64,000 nucleotides of DNA, from positions 93,808 through 157,807 of the IMG/VR virus record IMGVR_UViG_3300008108_000016, one strand, 5' to 3'. The stretch is from a virus. The notes below the pieces were generated by a model. It had not been told where the DNA came from and did no database searches. It saw only the letters and a list, made by a program, of their open reading frames with translations. The position numbers and the translations under genes were made by a program. This document shows positions 51,321 through 59,857 of this stretch, piece by piece. Each line of letters begins with the position of its first letter. Position 1 is the stretch's first letter.

Positions 51321-53084
51321 TTATCTGATACCAAATAACCAACCATAGTTTTCATAATCTTTTCTACTCTGTGAGGAAGTATCTCTCGCTCTATCTTGAT
51401 TATAGTTTGGTATAACAGGATTAAAATCAATTACATTTTTAACCGATTCATTATTATTTACCGTCCAAGATTCTAACATTGCCTTTGTTTGTTCAGTAAC
51501 CTTTTCCAAACTTGAGAAGGATGATTCCCCAACATATAGTGCCATTGATATTGACATAATTAGGTCATCATGATGTCCTTTTTGGTGATCTGGTCTACCA
51601 TTTATATAGACAAACGTATTCATTTCATTATATAAACGAGAACTATAAATTCTAAAATCGTGTCTCATTCCTTCCTCAAACGCTGCAATAATTTGAACAC
51701 GTTTATTATTAAAGTTTATACCAGGAATTTTATCCATTGCCTTTGGATTATACTTCCAAGTATTATTTAAATCAACTCCATCAATATACATATTTTTATA
51801 CCCTAACTCTTGAAGTTTTCTTGATGTCGCAATTCCCATACCTCCTGTAATATCTATAACAATAAATGCAGAATACATATTACCCCATTTATATGCCACC
51901 TCTGCAAGAACATCAGGTGGAATTTTTCCAATATATTCCAATACTTGTTCTCGTGTATCAAAATCAATAATTTGTATTGTTGAGAAATCCTCACTATCCC
52001 CACGAGAAACGTCAACCCCCATGATATATTTATGCCCAACAACTGGTTCTTTGAAAATCCATAATGAGTTTCCCATCATTTTATTTGATGGTTCTTTAAC
52101 CATATTTTCACGGATTTTTTGCATTAACTTAGAATCAAAGACATTATCACCAGATCCAAGGAAATTACATTCCAACTCCTGAGATACTTTTCTCTTATCG
52201 TACTTAAGTTTTTTAACCATACTCTCAAACCAAGCAGAACAAGGTTTATAACCTTTGTCCATTATGTCTTTAAGTTCCACATAATCCCTTGATTCAAATG
52301 GTTTATCTAACCAACTTATTATTTTTTCTTCACCATATTCTTCTTTATTTAGAAGATAGTGAATAATGTCATCTGTTTGGACTAAATATAAATCTTTGGT
52401 ATATCTAGGATCTCTGAACCAATACATTTCAGTGATTTTGAAATCGTTCATTCCACTACTTGCTTGATCATATATTTCATAATATATTGGATCATATCCA
52501 TTAGGTGTTGACACCACGATTACTTTACCTCCTGTAGAAAGGGATGCCATACAAGCTGCCCAAAAGTCACTATCCGCCTCAATAAATGCCGCCTCATCAA
52601 ATATTAATATTGTTGGGGTAAACCCACGAAGGGCATCTTTTGATGTTGCAACCGCCTTAACTTCACATCCATTATTTAACTTATAATGTTTTTGTGAATT
52701 TTTTTCCGCAGCAAAATCAATACCAACCCATTTAGGCCATTGACCCACAAAAGCCCTAATTTTGTTTGCCATCTCTAAAGACGTATCCAATTTGTTTGCA
52801 ATAATTAGGATTTTTTCAGGTTTTATTTTTTTTGCAAATGCCAATTTTTTTGATACCCAAGCTGCGGTTACGGTTGATACACCCGCCTGACGATATTTTA
52901 ATGCAATATTTTCATTGTATTCCTCATAATCATTTAATAATGTTATTTGATCAGGAAATAATTGTAGTGGGACGTATTGTGAAACCGTATTATCGTAAGT
53001 TTGTAAATATGTTTTTAATGCGTATGGGGTATCTTTCATACATTTCACATACTCTAACATTAGTTGTTCTTTACTCAAACTCAT
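51321..53084 (-). CDS. Large terminase subunit, T4 gp17-like
   Basis: 587 residues. ATPase domain: adenine-binding LFPDQITLLNDYEEY, Walker A-like ALKYRQAGVSTVTAAW near residue 63, TLAI-type RGFTPTILIFDEAAFIEADS (Walker B with catalytic Glu). Nuclease domain: MGVDVSRGDSEDFSTIQIID, FIVIDITGGMGIATSR and HHDDLIMSISMAL (three acidic residues). The usual P-loop Lys is missing from the GVST segment; Lys63 just upstream may replace it. It powers DNA packaging and cuts concatemers. Confidence 0.96.
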   Translation of the reverse strand: MSLSKEQLMLEYVKCMKDTPYALKTYLQTYDNTVSQYVPLQLFPDQITLLNDYEEYNENIALKYRQAGVSTVTAAWVSKKLAFAKKIKPEKILIIANKLDTSLEMANKIRAFVGQWPKWVGIDFAAEKNSQKHYKLNNGCEVKAVATSKDALRGFTPTILIFDEAAFIEADSDFWAACMASLSTGGKVIVVSTPNGYDPIYYEIYDQASSGMNDFKITEMYWFRDPRYTKDLYLVQTDDIIHYLLNKEEYGEEKIISWLDKPFESRDYVELKDIMDKGYKPCSAWFESMVKKLKYDKRKVSQELECNFLGSGDNVFDSKLMQKIRENMVKEPSNKMMGNSLWIFKEPVVGHKYIMGVDVSRGDSEDFSTIQIIDFDTREQVLEYIGKIPPDVLAEVAYKWGNMYSAFIVIDITGGMGIATSRKLQELGYKNMYIDGVDLNNTWKYNPKAMDKIPGINFNNKRVQIIAAFEEGMRHDFRIYSSRLYNEMNTFVYINGRPDHQKGHHDDLIMSISMALYVGESSFSSLEKVTEQTKAMLESWTVNNNESVKNVIDFNPVIPNYNQDRARDTSSQSRKDYENYGWLFGIR

Positions 53085-53098
53085 ATAATCTATTTTAT

Positions 53099-53106
53099 TA
53101 TAAATA
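53099..53106 (-). promoter_or_regulatory. Candidate late promoter core TATTTATA
   Basis: GATATTTATAATAAAA, 22 bases before the terminase ATG at 53084, immediately after a terminator. This ordering makes it one of the clearest promoter candidates. Confidence 0.65.
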
Positions 53107-53109
53107 TCA

Positions 53110-53141
53110 AAACCCCCAATTAATTTCTTAAAAGGGGGTTT
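53110..53141 (-). terminator. Rho-independent terminator
   Basis: Minus-strand stem AAACCCCC / GGGGGTTT with a loop of about 16 bases. It ends the upstream gene 53161-54513, and the terminase promoter follows at once. Confidence 0.75.
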
Positions 53142-53160
53142 ATTGTTATTTTACGATTTA

Positions 53161-54513
53161 TTAAATTCCTAATCTACTTAAGATATCATCATCATCTTCT
53201 TCTTCGTCCTCATCATCCTCATTACCATAATATTTATCATAGTCTTTTTTGGCTTTAGACAATATTTCCTCAAATCTACGTTTAACTTTATCATTATCGG
53301 AAGGTCTTTCAGAGATAACATTTGACATTATATCCTTTAAAAATTCTTGTGCCGGAATTCCGTAAAGAATTCTTTCAAAGAAAGGTAAGTATTTTCTTCC
53401 CTCAAGATCAATTGTTAACTCGTCAGGAAGTAAAGATTTTAATTTTCTTACTAATTCACCACCAACCCTAAATTGCATTGGTTCATGTGAAAATACGTCA
53501 GTTTGAGACATTACATCCATAGCCATTCCAGGGTCTACCTCTCTCCATTGTTCTCTTGACGCAACAGATGCAAACCCTTTAACCAATTCGTGTAATAAAA
53601 TTGGAAATATAAGACCATTTGTAACAATCACATCCATTGAGTCTCCTTCACCACCTTCTTCATCTTCTTCATCATCAGACTCCACTGAAGATGATCCCGC
53701 AGCATTACCCCCAAGCATTTCAATTAGTTGATCATTTGTGAAATACAATAAATCATTTCCTGACATGATTTTGTTATAAAGAGGGTATAATCTAGGATCA
53801 ATCTCATCTAGTCTATCTTTAAATGCTTGATAACTAAATTGACCTCTCTTACCTCTACCTTGAATCAGAGCATTTATAATATGTCTTTTTTCTATTTCTA
53901 ATTGTCTTTGTTCTTCCGGTGTTAATTCATCAATGTCAAATGAGAAATTTTTTGGTAATTCCAATTTTGGTAATTTACTTTTTTCCATTCTAAATTGATT
54001 TGGGTCTATTTTCTTTTCATTTAGATATGCAACAACATTTATAAAATCAAATTTATATTTCGTCCCACCATCTTGTGTTTGAGTCTTAACAATTAATCCT
54101 TCATCTATTGCCTCTTGTAGTGTTATACTATATGGTAACCATCCTTCTTCTTTAGATGCAATCTCAACTGCCAAATCTTTTAATTGTTGTTTTTTACTTG
54201 ATTCAATAATTAAAGCCTGTTGAGTCGCTCTCATCATTTCAGTCATTATTGCTTGGGCAACATCAGGTCTTGTTAAATTTTCTGTTGTACCATAATATCT
54301 TTTAACATAGTCAACAACCTCCTTAAATCTTGTACCAGCAAGTCTCTCAACATCAGGAACACCACCAAAAGCTCTTGTTTTTGCAAATATACCTTCAGGA
54401 TCTGAAATCTTTCTTTCAGCACTTGGATCCATTCTCTCAGGATAACTACCGTAATCAATCGGCGCTTCTTTTACTATTCTTCTTATTAATTTTTTTAATT
54501 CCTTATCTCCCAT
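53161..54513 (-). CDS. Head-associated structural protein with Glu-ended N-terminal helix
   Basis: 450 residues from the ATG at 54513; the longer frame from 54555 would overlap the previous gene. N-terminus MGDKELKKLIRRIVKE then APIDYG fits the proposed targeting and cleavage tag. The body is helical, with QLEIEKRHIINALIQGRGKR and LIFPILLHELVKGFASVASR. An acidic SDDEEDEEGGEGDS linker (near 290) and an acidic C-terminus (NEDDEDEEEDDDDILSRLGI) follow. It resembles no enzyme; probable inner-head or neck protein. Confidence 0.65.
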   Translation of the reverse strand: MGDKELKKLIRRIVKEAPIDYGSYPERMDPSAERKISDPEGIFAKTRAFGGVPDVERLAGTRFKEVVDYVKRYYGTTENLTRPDVAQAIMTEMMRATQQALIIESSKKQQLKDLAVEIASKEEGWLPYSITLQEAIDEGLIVKTQTQDGGTKYKFDFINVVAYLNEKKIDPNQFRMEKSKLPKLELPKNFSFDIDELTPEEQRQLEIEKRHIINALIQGRGKRGQFSYQAFKDRLDEIDPRLYPLYNKIMSGNDLLYFTNDQLIEMLGGNAAGSSSVESDDEEDEEGGEGDSMDVIVTNGLIFPILLHELVKGFASVASREQWREVDPGMAMDVMSQTDVFSHEPMQFRVGGELVRKLKSLLPDELTIDLEGRKYLPFFERILYGIPAQEFLKDIMSNVISERPSDNDKVKRRFEEILSKAKKDYDKYYGNEDDEDEEEDDDDILSRLGI

Positions 54514-54517
54514 GATA

Positions 54518-55393
54518 TTACGATAATGCTTGTTTAATCCAATGGATAAAATCATTCTTCATTTTTTCTTGTTCTCCTCTTGGCTTTTCTTTCACACCAG
54601 GATTAGGATTTTTGAACGGATTTTTTCTTGTTGGGGTTTTTGTCTTTTCTCTCTCTTTTGTTCTTTCCTTTTCTTTGGTTCCTTGTTCTTCCATAGAGGT
54701 TTTTCCCATTGATGTTATTTTACCGATTGGTCTTTTCATTTCAATACCTTCTTCTTCAGAAAACATAGATACCTTTTTTGGGTTTTTCAACATCATTGAT
54801 TCTGACTTTTCAGTAATTGACTTTTTGAGATCACCTTTTGTAATTTTAGGGTTAATATGATTTGACAACATTTCAACAATCATATCTTCAAGTTCCTGCT
54901 CGTAATTTTCTTTTGTTGTTTTTTTCTTGTATTTTACGGTTTTTTCAGGGTGTTTCTTTTCAGGCATTTTTTCATATTGTTTTTTTGACGTACTCTTTGA
55001 GAATTCTTTTGCCATTTTACACCACTTACAATCTTCGGTTTCACATTTATTACAACGAGCCCAAAATAAACCTTGTTGTGCCTTTGATTCAAATTTTTCA
55101 GTCATTTCACCTTCAGCTTGAGTGACTTTTAAATTACCACCCTCAACAGAAACAAGAGTTTTTTTAGATGGATCTGTGGGTGGTGGTACTTGTAAACCTT
55201 TACCACCAGAAACCGCAGATACAGGTGCTTTATATTCCACCTCCTGTTTAACATTTTTTTGCCATTGTTCTTTAGTTTCTTCCTTATCAAATTTCTCCGC
55301 CAACAATTTAATTTGTTTTTCTGACATATTCATTAATGTTGAGAAATGGATCCCATTTTCCAATAATACCAAAGCATGATTCTTATTTTTCAT
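54518..55393 (-). CDS. Lys/Glu-rich protein with Cys cluster
   Basis: 291 residues. The centre has SKAQQGLFWARCNKCETEDC and KWCKMAKEFSKSTSKKQYEK. The K-A-Q-Q start and CX2C...CX2C layout recall phage 'KAQQ' (DUF3008-like) modules, here with an added Cys pair able to hold zinc. The C-terminal third is low-complexity basic (TKEKERTKEREKTKTPTRKN). The first 60 residues are helical. Likely a DNA- or core-associated virion protein; unproven. Confidence 0.6.
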   Translation of the reverse strand: MKNKNHALVLLENGIHFSTLMNMSEKQIKLLAEKFDKEETKEQWQKNVKQEVEYKAPVSAVSGGKGLQVPPPTDPSKKTLVSVEGGNLKVTQAEGEMTEKFESKAQQGLFWARCNKCETEDCKWCKMAKEFSKSTSKKQYEKMPEKKHPEKTVKYKKKTTKENYEQELEDMIVEMLSNHINPKITKGDLKKSITEKSESMMLKNPKKVSMFSEEEGIEMKRPIGKITSMGKTSMEEQGTKEKERTKEREKTKTPTRKNPFKNPNPGVKEKPRGEQEKMKNDFIHWIKQALS

Positions 55394-55793
55394 ATACTAC
55401 TTTTTTTTCAAATTCAAGAACGATATCACGTTCATATAATTTATCTTTAACTTCTTCTTCAGTTTGTCCAAACTTAAAAACAAGTCTTTTAATAATTGAG
55501 AAATCAATCCCATCTACTTCTTTCTCCCATCCTAATGCAATAACATCATCTGTTGCGTCTATAATGGAAAAAACATCGGAGTCTTGTACCAACTCCAATG
55601 TTATTTCACCATTTCTTAATACTCCAACTTTCTTAATATATTCAATATCAGGAGGAAGTGGATAACCATTTGCAGGTTTTGATTCCCAATTTTCCCCCCA
55701 TACATCTTCAATTGTATTGGAGAATATAAATTCATATATGTTGTCTCCCTTATAGTTTGGGCCTAATCCATTAATATAGATTAATTTATTCAT
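55383..55793 (-). CDS. Hypothetical head-region protein
   Basis: 136 residues, compact alpha/beta (YEFIFSNTIEDVWGENWESK, GEITLELVQDSDVFSIIDAT, DFSIIKRLVFKFGQTEEEVK). No known motif, but its regular composition and 4-base overlap with the next upstream gene indicate a real product. Overlaps the downstream gene by 11 bases. Confidence 0.68.
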   Translation of the reverse strand: MNKLIYINGLGPNYKGDNIYEFIFSNTIEDVWGENWESKPANGYPLPPDIEYIKKVGVLRNGEITLELVQDSDVFSIIDATDDVIALGWEKEVDGIDFSIIKRLVFKFGQTEEEVKDKLYERDIVLEFEKKVVYEK

Positions 55794-57151
55794 ATAAGTC
55801 TACCTTCAGGTGTAATTTTATATTGTTCACCGTTTAGATTGAAAATCAAATTCTTTTTGTTTGTTATACCAATAAATTCTGAATCTGTATTTTCCTTCAA
55901 AAATTTAATTGCCGATCTTTCTTGTTTAGTAGTTTCTGACAATCTTAAGATTTCGGATCTTGTTTCAAACAATCTTTTTTTGTTTTCTTCTTTTTTAATT
56001 GATTCGTTCAATTTTTTATCACCCTCCTCAACCTCAAAATATTTTGTTATGATCTTATCCACAACTGACTCACTAAATGTTCCATGTAAAAAATGATCAT
56101 CATCATAAGAACGTCTGTGTTTTCTTGCTCCTCTCATAGTGTAATCGTCTTCCTCTTCTTCGTCCTCAAATCCAAATTCATCTTCAAACTCATCAAGACC
56201 AACTTTTTTAGCCACGTTATGTCCATATACACTTGGTATTTTTGATTCCAACGCATCTCCTAATGACATCATTTCCGCCATTTCACCTTCAGGTGATGGT
56301 TCCATATTTTCCATTTCATCACCTTCTTCAGGTGCCATAGGAGATTCAACTTCTCCTTCCATTTCACCACCTTCTTCTGGCATTCCTTCTTCCTCCCCTT
56401 CAAAACGAGCAAATATTTCATCAATATCATCTTCATCCAATACAGAAAGATCCAAAGCCGATAAAATGGAATTTATAACATATTTCACATCATTTCCATC
56501 CAATTTTTCTTCTTCTTCTTTTCCGCTTTCATAGTCACGAATTTTTTGTGCTAATTTACCTGTTAACTTTTGGATAGTTTTGAAAGTAATTTCTTCTTCA
56601 GGAGTTTCATCTTCCATTCCTTCTTCAGGTTCCGGCAACTCATCTTCAGGTGTTAGTTCCATTTCAGGTTCTGGTTCAGGTGCGGGAGATGGTGCAGGTG
56701 CGGGAGATGGTGCGGGAGATGGTGCAGGTGCGGGAGCGGGTGCCGGACTTTGCTCATCTAAAGACTCTTCTTTTGTGGTTTTAAGATAATATTTCTTATC
56801 TCCCTCAAATAAAGAAGTCCCAACAGAATTTTCGTGAAGAGAATTAATCTCTTTTGCCATCAAATTTAAACGCTTAAGCGCTTGAGAGTATGAAGAATAA
56901 TATTTTCTATTCTTCATTGGTTCAATATATTCACTTACGTTTTCACTGATTTGTTGCTTTATAATATAACCCACTTTTTCTTTAACGATCTGATACGTGT
57001 TACCATCAGCCATTGGTACAGAAAATTCGGTTGATTTAGTCTCATTTACAGGATTTGGTAGATGCTCATTATAACGAGCGATTTCAAGTATCCTATTAAT
57101 TTTATCCATACCTTGTAGTTTTTCACTACCAATTGGTTTAAATCCTCCCAT
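55790..57151 (-). CDS. Acidic virion/core protein with Pro-Ala linker
   Basis: 453 residues. Residues 1-115 are an alpha/beta domain. About 130-165 is a PAPAPSPAPSPAP linker. About 165-310 is extremely acidic (EEEGMPEEGGEMEGEVESPM). The C-terminus (FLKENTDSEFIGITNKKNLI, FNLNGEQYKITPEGRLI) forms a compact beta unit. Acidic plus helical regions are usual for prohead core proteins, but there is no clear gp-name. Confidence 0.62.
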   Translation of the reverse strand: MGGFKPIGSEKLQGMDKINRILEIARYNEHLPNPVNETKSTEFSVPMADGNTYQIVKEKVGYIIKQQISENVSEYIEPMKNRKYYSSYSQALKRLNLMAKEINSLHENSVGTSLFEGDKKYYLKTTKEESLDEQSPAPAPAPAPSPAPSPAPAPSPAPEPEPEMELTPEDELPEPEEGMEDETPEEEITFKTIQKLTGKLAQKIRDYESGKEEEEKLDGNDVKYVINSILSALDLSVLDEDDIDEIFARFEGEEEGMPEEGGEMEGEVESPMAPEEGDEMENMEPSPEGEMAEMMSLGDALESKIPSVYGHNVAKKVGLDEFEDEFGFEDEEEEDDYTMRGARKHRRSYDDDHFLHGTFSESVVDKIITKYFEVEEGDKKLNESIKKEENKKRLFETRSEILRLSETTKQERSAIKFLKENTDSEFIGITNKKNLIFNLNGEQYKITPEGRLI

Positions 57152-57183
57152 TGTTTTTTGTTTTATTGAATTATTTTTTATTA

Positions 57184-57191
57184 TATAAATA
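57184..57191 (-). promoter_or_regulatory. Candidate late promoter core TATTTATA
   Basis: Sense-strand TATTTATA 40 bases before the ATG at 57151; farther than usual for this motif. Confidence 0.4.
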
Positions 57192-57196
57192 TATCA

Positions 57197-57224
57197 TATT
57201 CATTGTTTGTTAACACAATGAATA
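57197..57224 (-). terminator. Hairpin with weak terminator features
   Basis: Perfect 10-base inverted repeat TATTCATTGT / ACAATGAATA with an 8-base loop, after the stop of 57242-57976. There is no long T run, so it may stabilise an mRNA end rather than terminate. Confidence 0.4.
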
Positions 57225-57241
57225 ATAATTGTTTAGTTTAA

Positions 57242-57976
57242 TTATTTTATGGACAATTTTTTATCTAAAAATTTGTCTCCAAATTTATATAGTTTATCTA
57301 TATATCCGTTTCTTCTCAATATTTTAAAAACCAAATTCTCATAAGAATACTCCCCTTCTTTCTCTAATCCACAAGTTCTATATTTCTTAATTTTTTCTTT
57401 GTATTTCTTCAATATATTTTTTGCAGTATCAATATCCTCATCTTTTACATTATCAATAACACCATCAATAATATCCATCCATTGTTTGGATTTATCTTTT
57501 AATTTTTCTTTATCAATAGTTACTGATTCTTTCTTTGGTTTGTTTGCCCATTGATCAAAAAGAATGGAATAAACCCCACTACTAAAATGTGCCTCAGACT
57601 CATCCTCAACATATAACTCAACATCATAATCATAAATGGTGATATCGTGTTTTTCGTTAAAGATTATTTTTTTCAATGTGAAGAACTCTTTATAAAGTTC
57701 AAGTTGGTTAGATGGGAATTGATTAAAATTGGCAACTATATGTAAATCTACATCCGAATATTTTGACCAATTATAATTAGCCAAGGATCCTGTCATAACA
57801 ATATCTGTGATTAAAATATCAACACCTAAAAAATCAATAAATTCATAAGCAATCTCTAATAAACGATCCCTTATCTCTTTATTTAATTTTGGATCATCAT
57901 CAACATTATCCCAAATTTTTGGGTTTAATGTTTTTTGAACTTTAAAACTAGAAATTATATCTCCGTATGTATCCAT
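57242..57976 (-). CDS. Pol-beta-type nucleotidyltransferase
   Basis: 244 residues. G63-S64 in MTGSLANYNW, D75-x-D77 in SKYSDVDLHIV and the third acid near 118-120 (YDYDVELYV) form the nucleotidyltransferase triad. A helical C-terminus (KYKEKIKKYRTCGLEKEGEY) follows. Substrates of this superfamily include RNA ends, proteins and small molecules; the target here is not identifiable. No MNT/HEPN partner gene is adjacent, so it is not an obvious toxin-antitoxin unit. A TATTTATG element is at 57981. Confidence 0.85.
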   Translation of the reverse strand: MDTYGDIISSFKVQKTLNPKIWDNVDDDPKLNKEIRDRLLEIAYEFIDFLGVDILITDIVMTGSLANYNWSKYSDVDLHIVANFNQFPSNQLELYKEFFTLKKIIFNEKHDITIYDYDVELYVEDESEAHFSSGVYSILFDQWANKPKKESVTIDKEKLKDKSKQWMDIIDGVIDNVKDEDIDTAKNILKKYKEKIKKYRTCGLEKEGEYSYENLVFKILRRNGYIDKLYKFGDKFLDKKLSIK

Positions 57977-57980
57977 TATT

Positions 57981-57988
57981 CATAAATA
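57981..57988 (-). promoter_or_regulatory. Variant late promoter core TATTTATG
   Basis: TATTTATG 12 bases before the ATG of the nucleotidyltransferase at 57976. Confidence 0.35.
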
Positions 57989-58006
57989 CCATACAAAATG
58001 AAATTG

Positions 58007-58249
58007 TTATAGTTTTTTGTATTTGAATGTTTTTGCGATTTTTGAACTAAAGAATTTACCTTGAGACTCTGACATTCTAAATTGAGTGTATAATTGGTGG
58101 GGAACCTCATTATATTCGTACTTGGCACCATTGTTGAACTCAACAACCAGTTTTTTTGTTATTGTGTCGTAAATGGTTTTTTTCAAATTACTTGAATTAA
58201 TCTCGTTTACGATTGTTGTTCCTGAAATTTCTTCTTTTACAATTGCCAT
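58007..58249 (-). CDS. KTSC-domain small protein
   Basis: 80 residues. INSSNLKKTIYDTITKKLVV, EFNNGAKYEYNEVPHQLYTQ and SESQGKFFSSKIAKTFKYKK follow the KTSC pattern, named after the end of lysyl-tRNA synthetase-like proteins and common as a stand-alone phage protein. Function unknown, possibly nucleic acid or ligand binding. Separate from neighbours by short gaps. Confidence 0.82.
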   Translation of the reverse strand: MAIVKEEISGTTIVNEINSSNLKKTIYDTITKKLVVEFNNGAKYEYNEVPHQLYTQFRMSESQGKFFSSKIAKTFKYKKL

Positions 58250-58278
58250 AATTTTTTTTATAAAAACATAATAATAAT

Positions 58279-58309
58279 TTTGGATAATTCAATAATTTAT
58301 ATATCTTTG
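58279..58309 (+). promoter_or_regulatory. Bacteroidetes-type promoter (-33 TTTG, -7 TATCTTTG)
   Basis: TTTG at 58279-58282 and TATCTTTG at 58302-58309, separated by 19 bases, matching TTTG-N19/20-TAnnTTTG of the Bacteroidetes primary sigma. The ATG at 58334 follows 24 bases later. This is probably read by the host polymerase early in infection. Confidence 0.75.
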
Positions 58310-58333
58310 TATAAACAATTAAAAATAAAAAAT

Positions 58334-58774
58334 ATGAAAAATTTTGTCTTCTCCTTGGTTATGTTGTTCGTTTCTTTTGTTGGGTTTGGTCAAGTGATAA
58401 TTGCAGAAATTGATCAATGGTCAACTTTTGAATGTAAGTTTACTGAAAATTACGATTCAATTGTTGGGGATAAAAATCTAACTGTTTTAGGTTATGGATT
58501 TGGTCGTAATACCCTAAAATTTGACTTGAGTGCCAAAACATACAAATTCTTTTTTCTTGATGATGAATTTTCATCAGGAATTATGGATTATAAAATTAAT
58601 AATGGTGTTTATATTTTTACTTGCAAAACAATTGATAGAAAAACAAATGAACCTATGGATCTTTTTGTAACGGTTAATACAAATAATATGAAATCTAATG
58701 ACCCATACGTTACACAATTCTATTCAGATGTTAACACAAATAAATCATATGGGATTATAAGTTATTTAAAATAA
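58334..58774 (+). CDS. Secreted protein with signal peptide
   Basis: 146 residues from the ATG at 58334, chosen because a signal peptide begins there (MKNFVFSLVMLFVSFVGFGQ) and a promoter lies just upstream. The mature part (TFECKFTENYDSIVGDKNLT, FKFTLSAK-type beta strands) is a small beta-rich domain with two Cys. No lipobox Cys at the cleavage site. Probably exported to the host periplasm. Function could be superinfection exclusion or envelope change, not shown. A bidirectional terminator follows. Confidence 0.75.
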   Translation: MKNFVFSLVMLFVSFVGFGQVIIAEIDQWSTFECKFTENYDSIVGDKNLTVLGYGFGRNTLKFDLSAKTYKFFFLDDEFSSGIMDYKINNGVYIFTCKTIDRKTNEPMDLFVTVNTNNMKSNDPYVTQFYSDVNTNKSYGIISYLK

Positions 58775-58798
58775 AAAAGGGTCTTACGACCCTTTTTT
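58773..58798. terminator. Bidirectional terminator
   Basis: AAAAAAGGGTC, loop TTAC, GACCCTTTTTTT between the convergent genes at 58774 and 58798. It has A-run and T-run flanks. Confidence 0.9.
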
Positions 58799-59355
58799 TA
58801 TGAGCAAAAATCTTGTTTAAATTCAACTAGGAATGGGTTTGATTTAGTGATAAGTTCAGGACTTAATTGTTTTAATACGTTATTTATGTTTTCAGAACCA
58901 CTGTAAGTTTTATTATTTTCAATAGGGTTTGTAACAAATACTGAGTCGTCTTTAACCACTGATTGAACAAATCTAGCTCCGTACGAACAAGTAAAATCAA
59001 ATCGTAAATCAATACTATTGGATTTTAACATAATAGTGTAAACATCTGATGTTAGTTTACCTGTACTAGGATCCTTCTTACCCGGTGTTTTTGTTACTTT
59101 TGTTGTAAAATTAACTCCATCTGGTTGAGATTTTGATTTAAAAGTTAATTTAGATGTAGGATCATTATTTATTGCAATATTTGCAACCGATTTAACAAAT
59201 GCCGCAGGATCTTTAGTTCCTGGTGCTGTAACAGGAGTTGTGGGTGTAGTTGCCGCTTGTTGCTCCCCTAAATATTGTTTTTTGGTTGCGGTCTCATGCA
59301 TTTCAAGGATTCTTCTTTTTTCAGATTCATCAATATTAAATAAAGTTTTTTTCAT
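58798..59355 (-). CDS. Hypothetical protein with second type of N-terminal helix tag
   Basis: 185 residues. N-terminus FNIDESEKRRILEMHETATK then KQYLGE and QQAATTPTTPVTAP: an amphipathic helix followed by a Thr/Pro linker. The body is beta-rich with a Cys pair (FTCSYGARF, EFKQDFCS). The helix is different from the TESDL tag but has a Glu (LGE) just before the linker where cleavage might occur. There is no secretion signal. Function unknown. Confidence 0.65.
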   Translation of the reverse strand: MKKTLFNIDESEKRRILEMHETATKKQYLGEQQAATTPTTPVTAPGTKDPAAFVKSVANIAINNDPTSKLTFKSKSQPDGVNFTTKVTKTPGKKDPSTGKLTSDVYTIMLKSNSIDLRFDFTCSYGARFVQSVVKDDSVFVTNPIENNKTYSGSENINNVLKQLSPELITKSNPFLVEFKQDFCS

Positions 59356-59372
59356 ATTTTAAAAGATTTATA

Positions 59373-59380
59373 TATAAATA
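59373..59380 (-). promoter_or_regulatory. Candidate late promoter core TATTTATA
   Basis: TATTTATATATA, 25 bases before the ATG at 59355. Confidence 0.45.
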
Positions 59381-59391
59381 TACGACAATAA

Positions 59392-59416
59392 AAAAAAATC
59401 CACCGTTTGGTGGATT
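59392..59416 (-). terminator. Rho-independent terminator
   Basis: Minus-strand stem AATCCACC / GGTGGATT with loop AAAC and a following T run; it ends the UVR gene transcript. Confidence 0.85.
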
Positions 59417-59428
59417 CAAAGGTCAAAA

Positions 59429-59857
59429 TTATTTCAAACTATTTATTCTATCTCTTAACTCAATACATCTTTCATAATCCTGATTTTTAATTGATTCATT
59501 CAATTCCTTATTTAAAGACTCCAATTCTTCTTTGTTTGATTCCAACTTTTTGATCTTGTCTCTTAATTCACAAGCCTTTTCAAATTCTTGATGATCAATC
59601 AAATTATCAAGTCTTAATTTAAGATCTGATATCTCATCACGTTTATTTGGTGGTTTTGAATTTCTGGTTATGATTGTATACGAATAAAGTCCGTCATCAC
59701 TCCTAAAACTTCTTCTTTCCCAATCACTATTCTCATCTTCTCCTGACTCAATTCTTTCCTTATTATTGGTGAAGGAATTATTAATACCCTCAAAAAGACC
59801 ATCAAAAGAATTAAATTCTCTAAACAAACGATTAAGATTGTAAAAATTTCTAAACAT
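59429..59857 (-). CDS. UVR-motif protein (McsA/ClpC-adaptor-like)
   Basis: 142 residues. The C-terminal half has two UVR motifs: LRLDNLIDHQEFEKACELRD then KIKKLE, and LNESIKNQDYERCIELRDRI then NSLK. UVR motifs mediate protein contacts in UvrB/C, McsA and the ClpC middle domain. N-terminus FRNFYNLNRLFREFNSFDGL is aromatic and may bind another protein. It is divergent from the ClpC-like gene and shares the intergenic operators, so an adaptor role with ClpC is an attractive inference. There are no zinc fingers as in full-length McsA. Confidence 0.78.
   Translation of the reverse strand: MFRNFYNLNRLFREFNSFDGLFEGINNSFTNNKERIESGEDENSDWERRSFRSDDGLYSYTIITRNSKPPNKRDEISDLKLRLDNLIDHQEFEKACELRDKIKKLESNKEELESLNKELNESIKNQDYERCIELRDRINSLK

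Noticed and set aside
57242-58249. Nucleotidyltransferase and KTSC genes as a toxin-antitoxin pair
   Set aside because: No HEPN or AbiEi-like partner, a 30-base gap with separate start signals, and KTSC proteins are not known antitoxins.
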